From: Desulfosediminicola flagellatus
GTDB lineage: Bacteria > Desulfobacterota > Desulfobulbia > Desulfobulbales > Desulfocapsaceae
DNA length: 64,000 bases
Assembly (NCBI RefSeq): GCF_005116655.2
Contig: NZ_CP050698.1
Span: 1,194,001 to 1,258,000 of the forward strand
Reading direction: 5' to 3'
The translations under genes were made by a program, and so were the position numbers. Shown piece after piece: positions 1 through 9,446 of this stretch; position 1 is the first letter of the stretch, and each line of letters starts with the position of its first letter. The notes under the pieces were generated by a model. That model worked only from the letters and a program-made list of their open reading frames with translations, was not told the origin of the DNA and ran no database searches.

Positions 1-46
1 TTTTTATTTACAACCGGGTGGTGAACCAGGGCTAAACTAACTGCTT

Positions 47-829
47 TCATTTTTTACCCCGACTTACCTTATCCAAATCTGTCTGTATGTCGAGTATTGT
101 GTCATACAGCTTGTGTTGCTTCAAAAGCTTTTTCTCACTCTTTGAAAAAGTTTCAGTCCTGATCATCTCAGGTCGCCGTTCAAGTGTTCGTTGAACGGAT
201 GCGAGAAATCGTATTTTTTCAATCTGTTCGTGGTTACCTGATAGTAATTCTGCAGGAACCTCCAGATCATTCCATACCCTGGGCCGGGTATATTGCGGAT
301 GCTTAAGCATATTTCTGCTGAAAGTATCTTTGTCAGCAGAATCTGAGCATCCCAGAACGCCTGGTAACAGCCTGGTCACTGAATCAATGATGACCATTGC
401 TGCAAGCTCACCACCGGTAAGGATGTAATCACCGATAGAGATTTCTTCATCTACATATGTTGCACGAAAGCGTTCATCAACACCTTCGTAGCGACCGCAG
501 ACAAGAATGAGATGATTCTCATTTGCGAATTCTTGAGCAATATCCTGTGAAAATTTTCTCCCTTGCGGGCTCATCAGGATGACCTTTCCTGCTCCGTTTA
601 CTTCCCTGGCTTTATCGACAGCTGCAGCTAACGGCTCTGCTTTCATAACCATTCCCTCACCGCCCCCAAAGGGTCGATCGTCAGTCATGGAGTGCTTGTC
701 AGTAGCAAAATCTCTAATATTCGTGGTGTGAATATCTATGAAATTACTCTGCCTGGCTCTGCGAAGTATTCCCTCATTTAAAGGGGAGGCCAAAAGGTCT
801 GGAAAAATTGTTAATACATCAAAAATCAT
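47..829 (-). CDS. trmD: tRNA (guanine-N1-)-methyltransferase TrmD
   Basis: Cytoplasmic SPOUT enzyme that methylates G37 at N1 in tRNAs reading CNN codons, using S-adenosylmethionine and preventing +1 frameshifts. The 260-residue length is usual. Visible family motifs are [11 protein letters not shown] (50-60), GRYEGVDER (112-120) and the knot loop [11 protein letters not shown] (131-141) that binds SAM. Its start overlaps the rimM stop by 4 bp, so the two are translationally coupled. It ends the minus-strand rpsP-KH-rimM-trmD run; rplS, the usual next gene, would lie outside the window. Confidence 0.97.
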   Translation of the reverse strand: MIFDVLTIFPDLLASPLNEGILRRARQSNFIDIHTTNIRDFATDKHSMTDDRPFGGGEGMVMKAEPLAAAVDKAREVNGAGKVILMSPQGRKFSQDIAQEFANENHLILVCGRYEGVDERFRATYVDEEISIGDYILTGGELAAMVIIDSVTRLLPGVLGCSDSADKDTFSRNMLKHPQYTRPRVWNDLEVPAELLSGNHEQIEKIRFLASVQRTLERRPEMIRTETFSKSEKKLLKQHKLYDTILDIQTDLDKVSRGKK

Positions 830-1398
830 TTATTACTGCCAAAGAGATCTTCATCTTCATCGGTGTTTATATCGAGAAGACCGGGAGGTGGATCTATTAC
901 CACTGTTGTTTCATCATACGTGTTGAGAATGCCGTCAGTCATTGGCACAAGGTATTCGTCATTATCACCTTGAATAACCATAACATCCTGAGCACCATTT
1001 GAAAAAATGGAACTCAGAGTACCGAGGTCGCGCCCATCGACTGTATGCACCTGTAAACCAACAAGTTGATGCCAGTAGAATTCGTCCTTACCTAACTCGG
1101 GAAGATCAGATTTGGCAACAAGTACACCCATACCGGTTAATCTCTCGGCATGGGTGCGATCGGAAACCCGATCAAACAATACGACAGCTTTGCCTTTTTG
1201 GACTCTAAATCGTTTTATGACAAGTTTGGGAGATATCTCTCCCTTACTGTCAACAAGGTAAAGCGTGTCGTATTCTTTAAAGTTTTCAGGCTGACCGGAA
1301 AAGGCATGGATATTCACCTCACCGTGCAATCCTTGCGGTTTTGCAACGGTTCCGATCAGAATGTAACTGTTTTCAGGAAATCTATATTTATGCTGCAT
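826..1398 (-). CDS. rimM: 16S rRNA processing / ribosome maturation factor RimM
   Basis: Assists late 30S subunit assembly by binding protein S19 and the 16S 3' domain. It has an N-terminal RimM barrel with the GLHGEV motif (23-28) and a C-terminal PRC barrel starting around [12 protein letters not shown] (104-115). The last 15 residues are an acidic tail. At 190 residues it is slightly longer than the common 170-180. It lies between the KH-domain gene and trmD in the standard order. Confidence 0.96.
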   Translation of the reverse strand: MQHKYRFPENSYILIGTVAKPQGLHGEVNIHAFSGQPENFKEYDTLYLVDSKGEISPKLVIKRFRVQKGKAVVLFDRVSDRTHAERLTGMGVLVAKSDLPELGKDEFYWHQLVGLQVHTVDGRDLGTLSSIFSNGAQDVMVIQGDNDEYLVPMTDGILNTYDETTVVIDPPPGLLDINTDEDEDLFGSNK

Positions 1399-1413
1399 AA
1401 TCCTGAACGACAG

Positions 1414-1644
1414 TTACTCCACTATTTCAAGCCTCGACCGCTTGTTCTCTCTGGCCGCAGCTGCTGAGAGAACAGAACGCATAGCCCTGGCTGTTCTTCC
1501 CTGTTTACCAATTACCTTTCCTAAGTCATCCGGTGCGACTGTAAGTTCAACCGTGAGACAATCTTCTTCTTCGCTCATGGTTACCTTTACTTCATCCGGT
1601 TGATCGACCAGGGAACGGGCAATGAAGGCTATAAGTTCTTCCAT
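1414..1644 (-). CDS. khpA: KH-domain RNA-binding protein (KhpA/YlqC family)
   Basis: A 76-residue single KH-domain protein. The RNA-binding GxxG loop is seen in VIGKQGR (44-50), preceded by an acidic strand and followed by an Arg/Lys-rich helix. In Firmicutes KhpA partners KhpB in RNA binding and cell-size control; in Desulfobacterota the gene usually sits, as here, between rpsP and rimM. Its job in this lineage is not established. The spacing of 6 bp to rpsP and 15 bp to rimM supports one transcript. Confidence 0.93.
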   Translation of the reverse strand: MEELIAFIARSLVDQPDEVKVTMSEEEDCLTVELTVAPDDLGKVIGKQGRTARAMRSVLSAAAARENKRSRLEIVE

Positions 1645-1650
1645 GCCGTA

Positions 1651-1896
1651 TTATTCGGTGATCGCTGCTTTTTTGAGCAAGCTCTTAACTGTGGTTGTAG
1701 GCAATGCGCCCTTACCAACCCAGTTCTGAAGCTTCTCGTTGTCAATGGTAATTGTTGCCGGATCCTGAAGAGGATCGTAGGTGCCAACGATATCGAGGAA
1801 TTTTCCATCACGTGGACACTGACTGTCTGCAACAACTATACGATAGAAAGGTTTTTTCTTTCTGCCAAGTCTGGTTAAACGAATACGAACTGCCAT
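1651..1896 (-). CDS. rpsP: 30S ribosomal protein bS16
   Basis: Small-subunit protein needed for 30S assembly. The 81-residue product begins with the bS16 signature [20 protein letters not shown], contains [19 protein letters not shown] and ends with the lineage-typical [14 protein letters not shown]-like site lies just upstream on the minus strand (around 1905). It is the first gene of the KH-rimM-trmD series and lies 80 bp downstream of ffh. Confidence 0.97.
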   Translation of the reverse strand: MAVRIRLTRLGRKKKPFYRIVVADSQCPRDGKFLDIVGTYDPLQDPATITIDNEKLQNWVGKGALPTTTVKSLLKKAAITE

Positions 1897-1976
1897 TTCG
1901 GGTTTATCCTCCGATTAGGTTTATATGGGTAAGTAGCACCCGACAGTAAACCGGATTCGTAGATCCGGTATTAAAT

Positions 1977-3332
1977 TTATCTTCTTTTAAGACCTTTGGG
2001 TAACTTCCTGCGCTTCTGCCCTGTCATAGCACCGGGCTTGCCGCTCATCTTCTTCATCATTTTCAACATAGCAGAGTAACTTTTGAGTACCCTGTTAACG
2101 TCTGTAACTGTTGTACCTGAACCGGTAGCAATTCGCTGACGCCTGCTGTTATTAATGATTTTGTGGTTTTTTCGTTCCTTACGGGTCATGGAACGAATAA
2201 TCGCCTCTGTCTTTACGAGCTCTCGCTCATCAGGCTTTGGCGCATCTTTTAACTGCTTCAGCTTGTTGATTCCGGGAACCATGCCAAGAATTTGTTCGAG
2301 GGAACCCATTTTCTTGATCTGCTGAATCTGATCGAGAAAATCTTCGAGTGTGAATTGGTTCTTCTGAAGTTTTTTGGCAAGCTTATCAGCTTCTTTTCTG
2401 TCTACGACAGCTTCAGCTTTTTCGATCAGGGTAAGTACATCACCCATGCCGAGAATTCTGGATGCAACACGATCTGGATGGAATATTTCCAGCGCATCGA
2501 GTGCCTCACCGACACCAACAAATTTGATTGGTTTTCCAGTGACATTTTTAATGGAGAGAGCAGCACCACCACGGGCATCACCTTCCATTTTTGTAAGCAC
2601 TACACCAGAAATTTCAAGCGTCTGATTAAATTTGTCAGCAACTGTTACCGCGTCCTGTCCTGTCATGGAGTCAGCGACGAAGAGAATCTCAGACAGGTGA
2701 ACCGCTTGCTGAATATCTCTTAGTTCCTGCATGAGGGCGTCATCAACATGGAGACGACCCGCGGTATCTATAATCAGTGTGTCGTAATTTTCTTTACTGG
2801 CAATATCTACAGCCTGCAGACAGATATCAACCGGCTTTGTCTCTAGTGTAGATGGATGGACAGGGACATCGATCCTGCTTCCAAGTACCTGGAGTTGCTC
2901 AATAGCAGCCGGACGATAAACATCGGCAGGAACAAGATATGGCTTTCTGCCCTTTTCTTTCAACATCCTTGCAAGCTTACCGGATGTTGTTGTTTTACCA
3001 GAGCCCTGTAAACCAGCCATCATTATGATAACAGGCTGCTTGCCGTCAAGTCTCAGCTGTTCTGTACCACCGCCAAGCAGAGCAACAAGTTCATCATGTA
3101 CTATTTTGATGACCTGTTGTCCAGGAGAGAGACTTTTTGAGACTTCCCGCCCTATGGCTTTTTCAGTCACGGTGGCTACAAATTCTTTGGCCACTTTGAA
3201 GTTAACATCAGCATCAAGAAGTGCCATTCGCACTTCCCGCATTGCTTCCTGAATGTTCTCTTCAGTAAGTATGCCGTGACCACGGAGTTTCTTGAATACT
3301 CCTTCTAGCCGGTCTGTCAGGTTTTCAAACAT
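1977..3332 (-). CDS. ffh: signal recognition particle GTPase Ffh
   Basis: Protein subunit of the SRP; it binds signal peptides and 4.5S RNA and docks with FtsY to target nascent membrane proteins. It has an N domain (1-90), the G domain with P-loop GLQGSGKTT (107-115), DTAGR (189-193) and TKMEGDARGG (247-256), and a C-terminal Met-rich M domain from about 325 ending in KRRKLPKGLKRR. The 451-residue length is normal. It heads the minus-strand translation cluster. No SRP RNA gene was recognised nearby. Confidence 0.97.
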   Translation of the reverse strand: MFENLTDRLEGVFKKLRGHGILTEENIQEAMREVRMALLDADVNFKVAKEFVATVTEKAIGREVSKSLSPGQQVIKIVHDELVALLGGGTEQLRLDGKQPVIIMMAGLQGSGKTTTSGKLARMLKEKGRKPYLVPADVYRPAAIEQLQVLGSRIDVPVHPSTLETKPVDICLQAVDIASKENYDTLIIDTAGRLHVDDALMQELRDIQQAVHLSEILFVADSMTGQDAVTVADKFNQTLEISGVVLTKMEGDARGGAALSIKNVTGKPIKFVGVGEALDALEIFHPDRVASRILGMGDVLTLIEKAEAVVDRKEADKLAKKLQKNQFTLEDFLDQIQQIKKMGSLEQILGMVPGINKLKQLKDAPKPDERELVKTEAIIRSMTRKERKNHKIINNSRRQRIATGSGTTVTDVNRVLKSYSAMLKMMKKMSGKPGAMTGQKRRKLPKGLKRR

Positions 3333-3596
3333 AGTATATTGTTACTGTTATACATAGGCCCGTAATTACCTGAAAGAGGTGGCGGGCAAAAATAGTTAGT
3401 TGTTGCTGAAACACATATGTAAATGTTGTTCGCCTGCCTGAATTTAGTATACACATTTCAGGCTGCTGCTGGTCAGCTCAAAAGAGAGCAAATTACTGTG
3501 TATGAGATGATATGTCAAGCAGGTAACGAAAAGCGAGAGAAAAAGTCATACCATCACTATCAGCAAAGGAATGCGAATTATGTTGTGAGATGTTTT

Positions 3597-3884
3597 TCAG
3601 GATCGCTTTCGAAAACCATGGAGCGGAATATATACAAGGATCGCTGGCCAGAAAATTAGTAGGCCTACAGTCCAAAATGTCTTGGCTCCTTTACTCAAAG
3701 CGGGACGATAAAAAATATCCCGAAAGATAATGAACATTAAAATGACATTCACAAATAGTCCGACTCCACTTGCAGTAAGAAGGAGGTGCATTTGCCTCAT
3801 TTCAGGAACTAAAACGAGGAGTGAAATAAGGGCAAAGGCGAAAATAATTGCAAAAATCGAATATGCTTTTTCAATAGTGCTCAT
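3597..3884 (-). CDS. small integral membrane protein, unknown
   Basis: A 95-residue hydrophobic protein with three predicted membrane segments (about 7-27, 33-53 and 70-87), a short polar loop RPALSKGAK before the third, and a basic C-terminus HGFRKRS. The positive ends suggest an inner-membrane protein. I do not recognise a family. It is alone between ffh and the divergent ATPase gene. Length and hydrophobic pattern argue for a real gene, but nothing in the context indicates function. Confidence 0.6.
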   Translation of the reverse strand: MSTIEKAYSIFAIIFAFALISLLVLVPEMRQMHLLLTASGVGLFVNVILMFIIFRDIFYRPALSKGAKTFWTVGLLIFWPAILVYIPLHGFRKRS

Positions 3885-4090
3885 GGATATACGAATAAAA
3901 TAGCTTAAATTTTCAGGGTTAGAAGACAGAATTCTGTGAGGAACCGAAAATACCTTATTTGTTGAAACCGGTCAATACGTCCTCGCTTATCCTCTATCAA
4001 AAATAGGCCATTTAGATTGCATTGGTTGCCCATCAACCAGGAATGCCTATTATTCTTATAAAATTGAATATCACTATAGAGGGTGAACAT

Positions 4091-4903
4091 TTGGATACTA
4101 AAGAAAAAGGGCTTGAAGAATATTTCATTCGTGATGAACCGTATTACGAATCACAATCTAATGAAATTCTCCTGGCAACTACCGCATATTTAAACAAATT
4201 ACCATTATTATTAAAGGGGCCAACGGGATGTGGTAAAACGCGATTTATGCAGTGGCTTGCCTGGAAACTGAAGAGACCTCTTATTACTGTCTCATGCCAT
4301 GATGATTTGTCGACTTCTGATCTGGTTGGTCGCTACCTTATTAAAGGCAACGAAGCCGTATGGGTGGATGGACCCTTAACAATGGCTGTGAAAGCTGGTG
4401 CAATCTGCTATCTGGATGAGGTGGTTGAAGCGCGAAAAGATACAACAGTAGTTATTCATCCATTAGCTGATGACAGGCGTGAGCTACCTATAGAAAAGCT
4501 TGGCAGGCTTTTTGTCGCTGCTGATAGTTTTATGCTCGCTGTTTCGTATAATCCCGGATACCAGAGTGTACTTAAAGATCTTAAACCTTCAACTCGACAG
4601 CGATTTGTTTCTATATCTTTTGATTATCCGTCTCCTGAACTTGAACGGACAATAGTTCAACAAGAAGCGGGTGTTGATGAAATACTTGCAGGTCAGCTGG
4701 TGAAACTGGCTACTATGACAAGAGGTCTAAAGGAATCGGGTCTTCCTGAAGGAGCATCGACCCGACTACTTATTCATGCTGCAATACTATTTAATAGCGG
4801 AATAGATATTACAATGGCTTGCAGAGCCGGTATTCTTGAAAGCCTAACGGATGATGAGGATATGCTTGCAGCAATGGGTGAAATGGTTGCCTCTGTATTT
4901 TGA
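4091..4903 (+). CDS. MoxR-family AAA+ ATPase (CbbQ/NorQ/GvpN-like)
   Basis: AAA+ chaperone ATPase of the CbbQ/NirQ/NorQ group. Walker A GPTGCGKT is at about 43-50 and Walker B CYLDEV with the following EARKD at about 106-117, counted from a TTG start at 4091. That start is preferred because AGAGGGTG lies just upstream and it gives the family length of about 270; the upstream TTG at 4022 has no good ribosome site. Members remodel metalloenzymes together with a VWA partner, here the next gene, which begins at or just after this stop. No Rubisco or NO reductase gene is present, so the client is unknown. Confidence 0.85.
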   Translation: MDTKEKGLEEYFIRDEPYYESQSNEILLATTAYLNKLPLLLKGPTGCGKTRFMQWLAWKLKRPLITVSCHDDLSTSDLVGRYLIKGNEAVWVDGPLTMAVKAGAICYLDEVVEARKDTTVVIHPLADDRRELPIEKLGRLFVAADSFMLAVSYNPGYQSVLKDLKPSTRQRFVSISFDYPSPELERTIVQQEAGVDEILAGQLVKLATMTRGLKESGLPEGASTRLLIHAAILFNSGIDITMACRAGILESLTDDEDMLAAMGEMVASVF

Positions 4904-4911
4904 GTTCAATT

Positions 4912-7191
4912 ATGTCAACTCAACTTAAAAAACATTTCTATCAACAGGTTTCCCCTTCATTACCAAACGACTGGGAGGTTGAAGAAGGTCTTGAGCCGTT
5001 GATAGAGCTCGAGAAGTGGCAGCAGGATGCCGTACTTGCACTAGTTCATGTTGTCTGGCCGGTTAGTAATAGCCTCTGTTTCTCATATATTCAGTACGCG
5101 GCGACAAATATTGGAAAACTTGGTGCCACGAATCTCAATGAGTGGGTTCGCCAGTTACTTGATCATTATGAGCGTGAAGGGCTTGGTGGAGCCAGAGCCT
5201 TCATGTCTGATGTCGATGAAAATTTCTTCAGACGTATTGCCGGTGAAGCTGGAACAGATCTTAGCGAGGTACGCGGAAGATTGTTACCCTTTATCAGAGG
5301 AGTATCCTCGCTTTCTCTGGATATCTCTGTTTCAGAAACTGCCTGGACGGACAGTGCTGTAATATACCTTCCTAAGAATATAAACTATTTTTTAAGTCCT
5401 TCGCAAAACCAATCATATTATACGTTTCTTGCTTGTTGTCAGTGGGGATACCTTTTGCTCGGGACGTTGACCACTGATGTTGATTCATCGCATTTCCCTG
5501 CAGATTCAAAGCAGGCTATTGGGGGGAGTGGTCGCTATCCTGTCGAAGAGTTTTTTGCATTGTTCCCTGATCCTCAATTGGCGATCAATATCTTTCATCT
5601 TTATGAATTTTCACGTGTTGTTCGTATGCTCAATCGCGAACTGCCTGGGTTGATGAGAAGAATTACGCCGTTATTGTCTGATCTTCTTGATCGCTTAGCA
5701 GGGCAGGGGATGAGTATAAGCGCATTTTACTCACACATGAGTAACCTGGTTAGTGAAACTGAAAGTCTTCATAGTAGACCAGAGGAAGGTGAGGAGGAGA
5801 GTCGGGAAGGAGATCGTCATGCTAATCTGGCGCGAGTCGTTGAGATCTATGAGAGCTTTAGTACCAATAGTTCTTCAGAAGACTGGTGCCAGTTCAACCA
5901 TTTAACCGGAATAGTACAATTCAACAAAGTGAGAGAACAGGCTGAAAGGAGGAGGGCCGAAGAGAAGACCTCCATTATCCAGCAAATTGCCAATTTTCTC
6001 GAACACCAACTCGATGCCACAGAGAATACCAAGGAAGAGAACGATGTAGATGTTTCAGCTGAGGCTGCTGATGGGAGTAGGATAGTTATTTCTTTACTCA
6101 AGAACACAGAGGAAAACAGGGGTCAAATCAGTCATAAAATACGACTTAATAACGAAGAATTTGAGTTACCCCCTGAAATTTCAGATCTTGTAAATAGAAT
6201 CACTACCGACCTGGGCAAGGTGCCTGAAGGGTATCTTCAGGCAGCAGCGGGAATAGCGGGCAGAGCGAAACAGACAGGTGGTGGAGGTGGTACAGAAGTA
6301 TCCACACTCAAGACGCTGAGTGAAGCAACATTATATGATGAATGGGATTATCGGCGACAGGGATATAGAAAAAACTGGTGTGCCCTGATCGAAAAGGAGA
6401 TCACTCCGGTCAGATCGCAATTTGTAAACAAAACATTGATTCGTTATCGTGGCATGATTCTCAGGCTTCGCCGACAATTTGAAATGCTGAGAACACGGCA
6501 CAGGTTTATCAGGAGACGACGATATGGTGATGATATTGATTTTGATGCTCTGGTCGAAGCTGTTGGTGACAGGCTGGCAGGGCTTACACCCTCCGATAGG
6601 CTCTTTATTAGATTGCAAAGGGATGAGCGTGATATTGCAGTGATGTTTCTTGTTGATATGTCAAATTCAACAGAAGGGTGGGTAGGCAAAGCCATAAAGG
6701 AATCCCTTGTTCTGCTTTGCGATGTCTTAGAAGTAGTTGGCGATAAATATGGAATCTATGGGTTTTCTGGTATGCGACGCTCCAGATGTGAGTTGTTTAA
6801 GATTAAGGAGATGGAGGAGCGCTATGGCGAGCTAGTGCAGCAGCGAATATGTGCAATTTCTCCGCGAGAGTATACCCGTATGGCCCCGCCGATTCGTCAT
6901 CTGACTAATATGTTAGTAAAAACAGAAGCGAAGGTGAAGTTGTTGATAACGATATCTGACGGAAAACCTGAAGATTATGATGACTATCGCGGCGAATATG
7001 CCATTGAGGATACACGGCAGGCGCTTATTGAGACCAGGGGGAAAGGTGTTATTCCTTTTTGTATAACTGTCGACCAGGAAGCACATTCCTATTTGTCACA
7101 TATGTTTGGTAAGGGCAATTATATATATGTAGATGGGGTGGATAAGCTTCCTGCACGGATGCCTGAGATATACAGACTACTAACGCATTAA
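4912..7191 (+). CDS. VWA-domain protein, CbbO/NorD-like partner of the MoxR ATPase
   Basis: A 759-residue protein (763 if TTG 4900 is used) with a C-terminal von Willebrand A domain. The MIDAS motif DMSNST is near residue 582, followed by the YGFSG strand and the later TISDGKPEDYDDYRGEY, all characteristic of NorD/CbbO proteins. The N-terminal two thirds is helical, includes a highly charged stretch around residues 295-390 and is poorly conserved in this family. The gene follows the ATPase directly, implying a Q/O-type activase that acts on a metal enzyme encoded elsewhere. Confidence 0.82.
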   Translation: MSTQLKKHFYQQVSPSLPNDWEVEEGLEPLIELEKWQQDAVLALVHVVWPVSNSLCFSYIQYAATNIGKLGATNLNEWVRQLLDHYEREGLGGARAFMSDVDENFFRRIAGEAGTDLSEVRGRLLPFIRGVSSLSLDISVSETAWTDSAVIYLPKNINYFLSPSQNQSYYTFLACCQWGYLLLGTLTTDVDSSHFPADSKQAIGGSGRYPVEEFFALFPDPQLAINIFHLYEFSRVVRMLNRELPGLMRRITPLLSDLLDRLAGQGMSISAFYSHMSNLVSETESLHSRPEEGEEESREGDRHANLARVVEIYESFSTNSSSEDWCQFNHLTGIVQFNKVREQAERRRAEEKTSIIQQIANFLEHQLDATENTKEENDVDVSAEAADGSRIVISLLKNTEENRGQISHKIRLNNEEFELPPEISDLVNRITTDLGKVPEGYLQAAAGIAGRAKQTGGGGGTEVSTLKTLSEATLYDEWDYRRQGYRKNWCALIEKEITPVRSQFVNKTLIRYRGMILRLRRQFEMLRTRHRFIRRRRYGDDIDFDALVEAVGDRLAGLTPSDRLFIRLQRDERDIAVMFLVDMSNSTEGWVGKAIKESLVLLCDVLEVVGDKYGIYGFSGMRRSRCELFKIKEMEERYGELVQQRICAISPREYTRMAPPIRHLTNMLVKTEAKVKLLITISDGKPEDYDDYRGEYAIEDTRQALIETRGKGVIPFCITVDQEAHSYLSHMFGKGNYIYVDGVDKLPARMPEIYRLLTH

Positions 7192-7283
7192 CTCACGGAA
7201 GAGGATGGGATGAGAAGGAATTCTCGGGAGTGTTCAGAATCTTCTGTATCTACTTATTTTAAGTAGGTGGTTGTGTACGTCGT

Positions 7284-7322
7284 TCTGCTAAAACGGTAGT
7301 TCTGATATACCGTTTTAGCAGA
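7284..7322. terminator. 15-bp perfect hairpin between convergent genes
   Basis: Left arm TCTGCTAAAACGGTA (7284-7298), 9-nt loop and right arm TACCGTTTTAGCAGA (7308-7322) pair perfectly. It lies between the VWA gene and the convergent gene at 7343. Neither side has a long T-run, so either a bidirectional terminator or another structured element is possible. Confidence 0.55.
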
Positions 7323-7342
7323 CGGAAGTGACTCGTAAGCAT

Positions 7343-7837
7343 CTACTTTGCAGCAAGTTCGCGTGCAAGTTCTTCTTTGCTCATGGTCCAGAACGGCGTA
7401 CCATCCTTAGTGAGGCGGACTTTAAATTCAAAATGTTCCCCCTGTTTCACTTTTGAAGCCATGAAAATGTCTTTATCATCAATGACAGCCCAGCTACCTT
7501 TGATCTTTGTTTTTAGACCTTTGCGTAGCCCGGTATTTTTGATACTGGCATAAGCGCTTGGGCAAAGATGGACAAGAATTTTTTCTCCATCACCTTCATC
7601 GAAATAAAACGCGGTTCCTTCAGCCATTCCGGGTAATGGTTTGACTGTAGTAAACTTTGTGATAGTTCCTTTGAGTTTATCCAATTCTTTTGAGTTGTAT
7701 AGATCATTGTACTCTGAACCAACTTCCCATCCGGAAATTTTAGTAGATTCTGCTGCAGTAACATCGGCTGGTCCGGCAAATATCAGCATGTAGCAGAGAG
7801 TAAACAGTGATATTGACATCATGGATAGCGCTTTCAT
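7343..7837 (-). CDS. exported protein of unknown function
   Basis: A 164-residue protein with a Sec signal peptide (hydrophobic 5-22, probable cleavage after TAA near 28). The mature part contains SGWEVGSEYNDLYN, EGTAFYFDEGDGEKILVHLCP and a C-terminal RLTKDGTPFWTMSKEEL. The start at 7837 is chosen because AAGGAGTCAAC precedes it; an upstream in-frame ATG at 7852 would place that ribosome site inside the coding sequence. It looks like a small periplasmic OB-like or DNA/metal-binding fold, but I cannot assign it. Confidence 0.72.
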   Translation of the reverse strand: MKALSMMSISLFTLCYMLIFAGPADVTAAESTKISGWEVGSEYNDLYNSKELDKLKGTITKFTTVKPLPGMAEGTAFYFDEGDGEKILVHLCPSAYASIKNTGLRKGLKTKIKGSWAVIDDKDIFMASKVKQGEHFEFKVRLTKDGTPFWTMSKEELARELAAK

Positions 7838-8115
7838 GTTGACTCCTTTCAAACTGGTAATGTGTTACATTCCTCACGGAATTTCTAAATGTCGCTTGAT
7901 CTCTGATAATAATTCTTTTTACAGTTTATGCAATGAGATCAGCTCGGAAGATGACTGGTATTTTTCTTAGAAAATAAAAAACAGGAAAGTTGGATAAAGT
8001 TGAGGCAATAGAAGATCATACGGGTAGATAGCAGCGTGTACTATCTGGGTCCCGCCGAAAACTGTTTATTCGCATGCCTCGATATCGACTGAAAAGCAGA
8101 TTTTTCGAATTGAAA

Positions 8116-9228
8116 CTACCTGTTGTGATGAAAGAATTCCTCGAGAAAGCTTTTGCGCCATCCTGTTGTCTGCCTGAGTTGTTTGAGTGGCGTAGCTTTG
8201 CTGTTGCTGAGAAGTTTTGCAAGTGATTTTAATTCACTCATGTTTCCGACAAGAATGGGGTCTATTCCAAGAAGATCAGATTTGAGCTCTATCAGGTTTT
8301 GCAAACGTTCCAGAGTTTCTTTGTCGCGGTTTGACAGTCTGGTGGAGCGCTCTAATGGTGGGTAACTGTCTTCCTCAGATTCTAAAGTACCAAGAGTCAA
8401 TGACACTATTTTAGAGCCATACCTTTTCTGGGCCTTGGGTGATAAACCTGTCTTGGCTGAGAGCTCTTCGGCATTAAGGGTTTTCTTTTTAGCAATGGCT
8501 ATGAGGATGTTGTCTTTAATGATGTGTCCTCGTGGCTTATCCTGCTTTTTTGCTTCGGCTTCACGCCATTGGGCGAGTTCGCTCAGAATTGCCAGGGATT
8601 GCCTGCTAAGAGATCCTGCTCCCCGTATTTTTCTAAATCTTTCCCCATTACCATTGTCGATATATGTTTGAGGATTATTAAGAAGATTAAGTTCTTCCTG
8701 AAGCCAGGATTTAATTTTGGGCCCGATAATTCTACTTAGCAGCAGGACGCGCACAGCGCGAAGATAGCGCACATCGTCTAGTGCATATTCAACCTGCTTG
8801 TCATTGAGGGGTCGTCTCAGCCAATTAGTCCTGGTTTCAGTTTTTGGTAATTCTATCTCAAGTAACTCTTTAATAAGGTTACAAAGGGAGAGGGTGGCCG
8901 GGAGGTCGCTGAAGCCTGCTGCAAGACGTGTATCAAAAATGTTCTGTGGAGCCGCACCAGTAGCCTGATAGAGGATGGCTAGATCCTGAGGGGCATCATG
9001 AAGTATTTTTACAACGCCTCTGTCAGACAGGAGTTCCCCCAAGGGGCTCAGGTCTTCTATAGCAATTGGATCTATCAGCTCACAATCTTCGTCTGATAAT
9101 GCGATTTGGATAAGTCCGAGTTGGGGGTAATATGTTCGTTCCCAGACAAATTCTGTATCGAGTGCAACTGCGTCGGTTTTCCGTGCTCTGGACACAAGTG
9201 CTTTAAGGTCTTCTGTGGTTGTAATCAT
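8116..9228 (-). CDS. rnd: ribonuclease D
   Basis: 3'-5' exoribonuclease acting in tRNA 3'-end maturation. It has DEDD-family exonuclease motifs: DTEFVWERTYYP with catalytic D24 and E26, KILHDAPQD (74-82) and YALDDVRYL (148-156). An HRDC domain (about 205-290) follows, then a further helical C-terminus. The 370-residue length matches E. coli Rnd (375). It is monocistronic and divergent from the permease genes. Confidence 0.93.
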   Translation of the reverse strand: MITTTEDLKALVSRARKTDAVALDTEFVWERTYYPQLGLIQIALSDEDCELIDPIAIEDLSPLGELLSDRGVVKILHDAPQDLAILYQATGAAPQNIFDTRLAAGFSDLPATLSLCNLIKELLEIELPKTETRTNWLRRPLNDKQVEYALDDVRYLRAVRVLLLSRIIGPKIKSWLQEELNLLNNPQTYIDNGNGERFRKIRGAGSLSRQSLAILSELAQWREAEAKKQDKPRGHIIKDNILIAIAKKKTLNAEELSAKTGLSPKAQKRYGSKIVSLTLGTLESEEDSYPPLERSTRLSNRDKETLERLQNLIELKSDLLGIDPILVGNMSELKSLAKLLSNSKATPLKQLRQTTGWRKSFLEEFFHHNR

Positions 9229-9446
9229 CGTCTATATGGGTATTTTCTGGATAGGGTTAGGTAGGTCGTTCCTCTTTCTTTAGTCAATCCTCATGACGGC
9301 GTCAAACAATTTTGTGCTACAGAAGATGTTTACTGGCAATTATGATAAAAAAAAGCAAGAAACTATTAAACAGTGGTGTCTAGGGATAATTGGCGTATTA
9401 TTACTGGAGGACTACTTTAGCTGTTTGATTCATTCCCGGACTGCAG

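Noticed and set aside
4091-7191. Rubisco or nitric-oxide-reductase activation locus
   Set aside because: The ATPase/VWA pair resembles CbbQO or NorQD, but no cbbL/cbbM or norBC gene is present, so the specific assignment is not supported.
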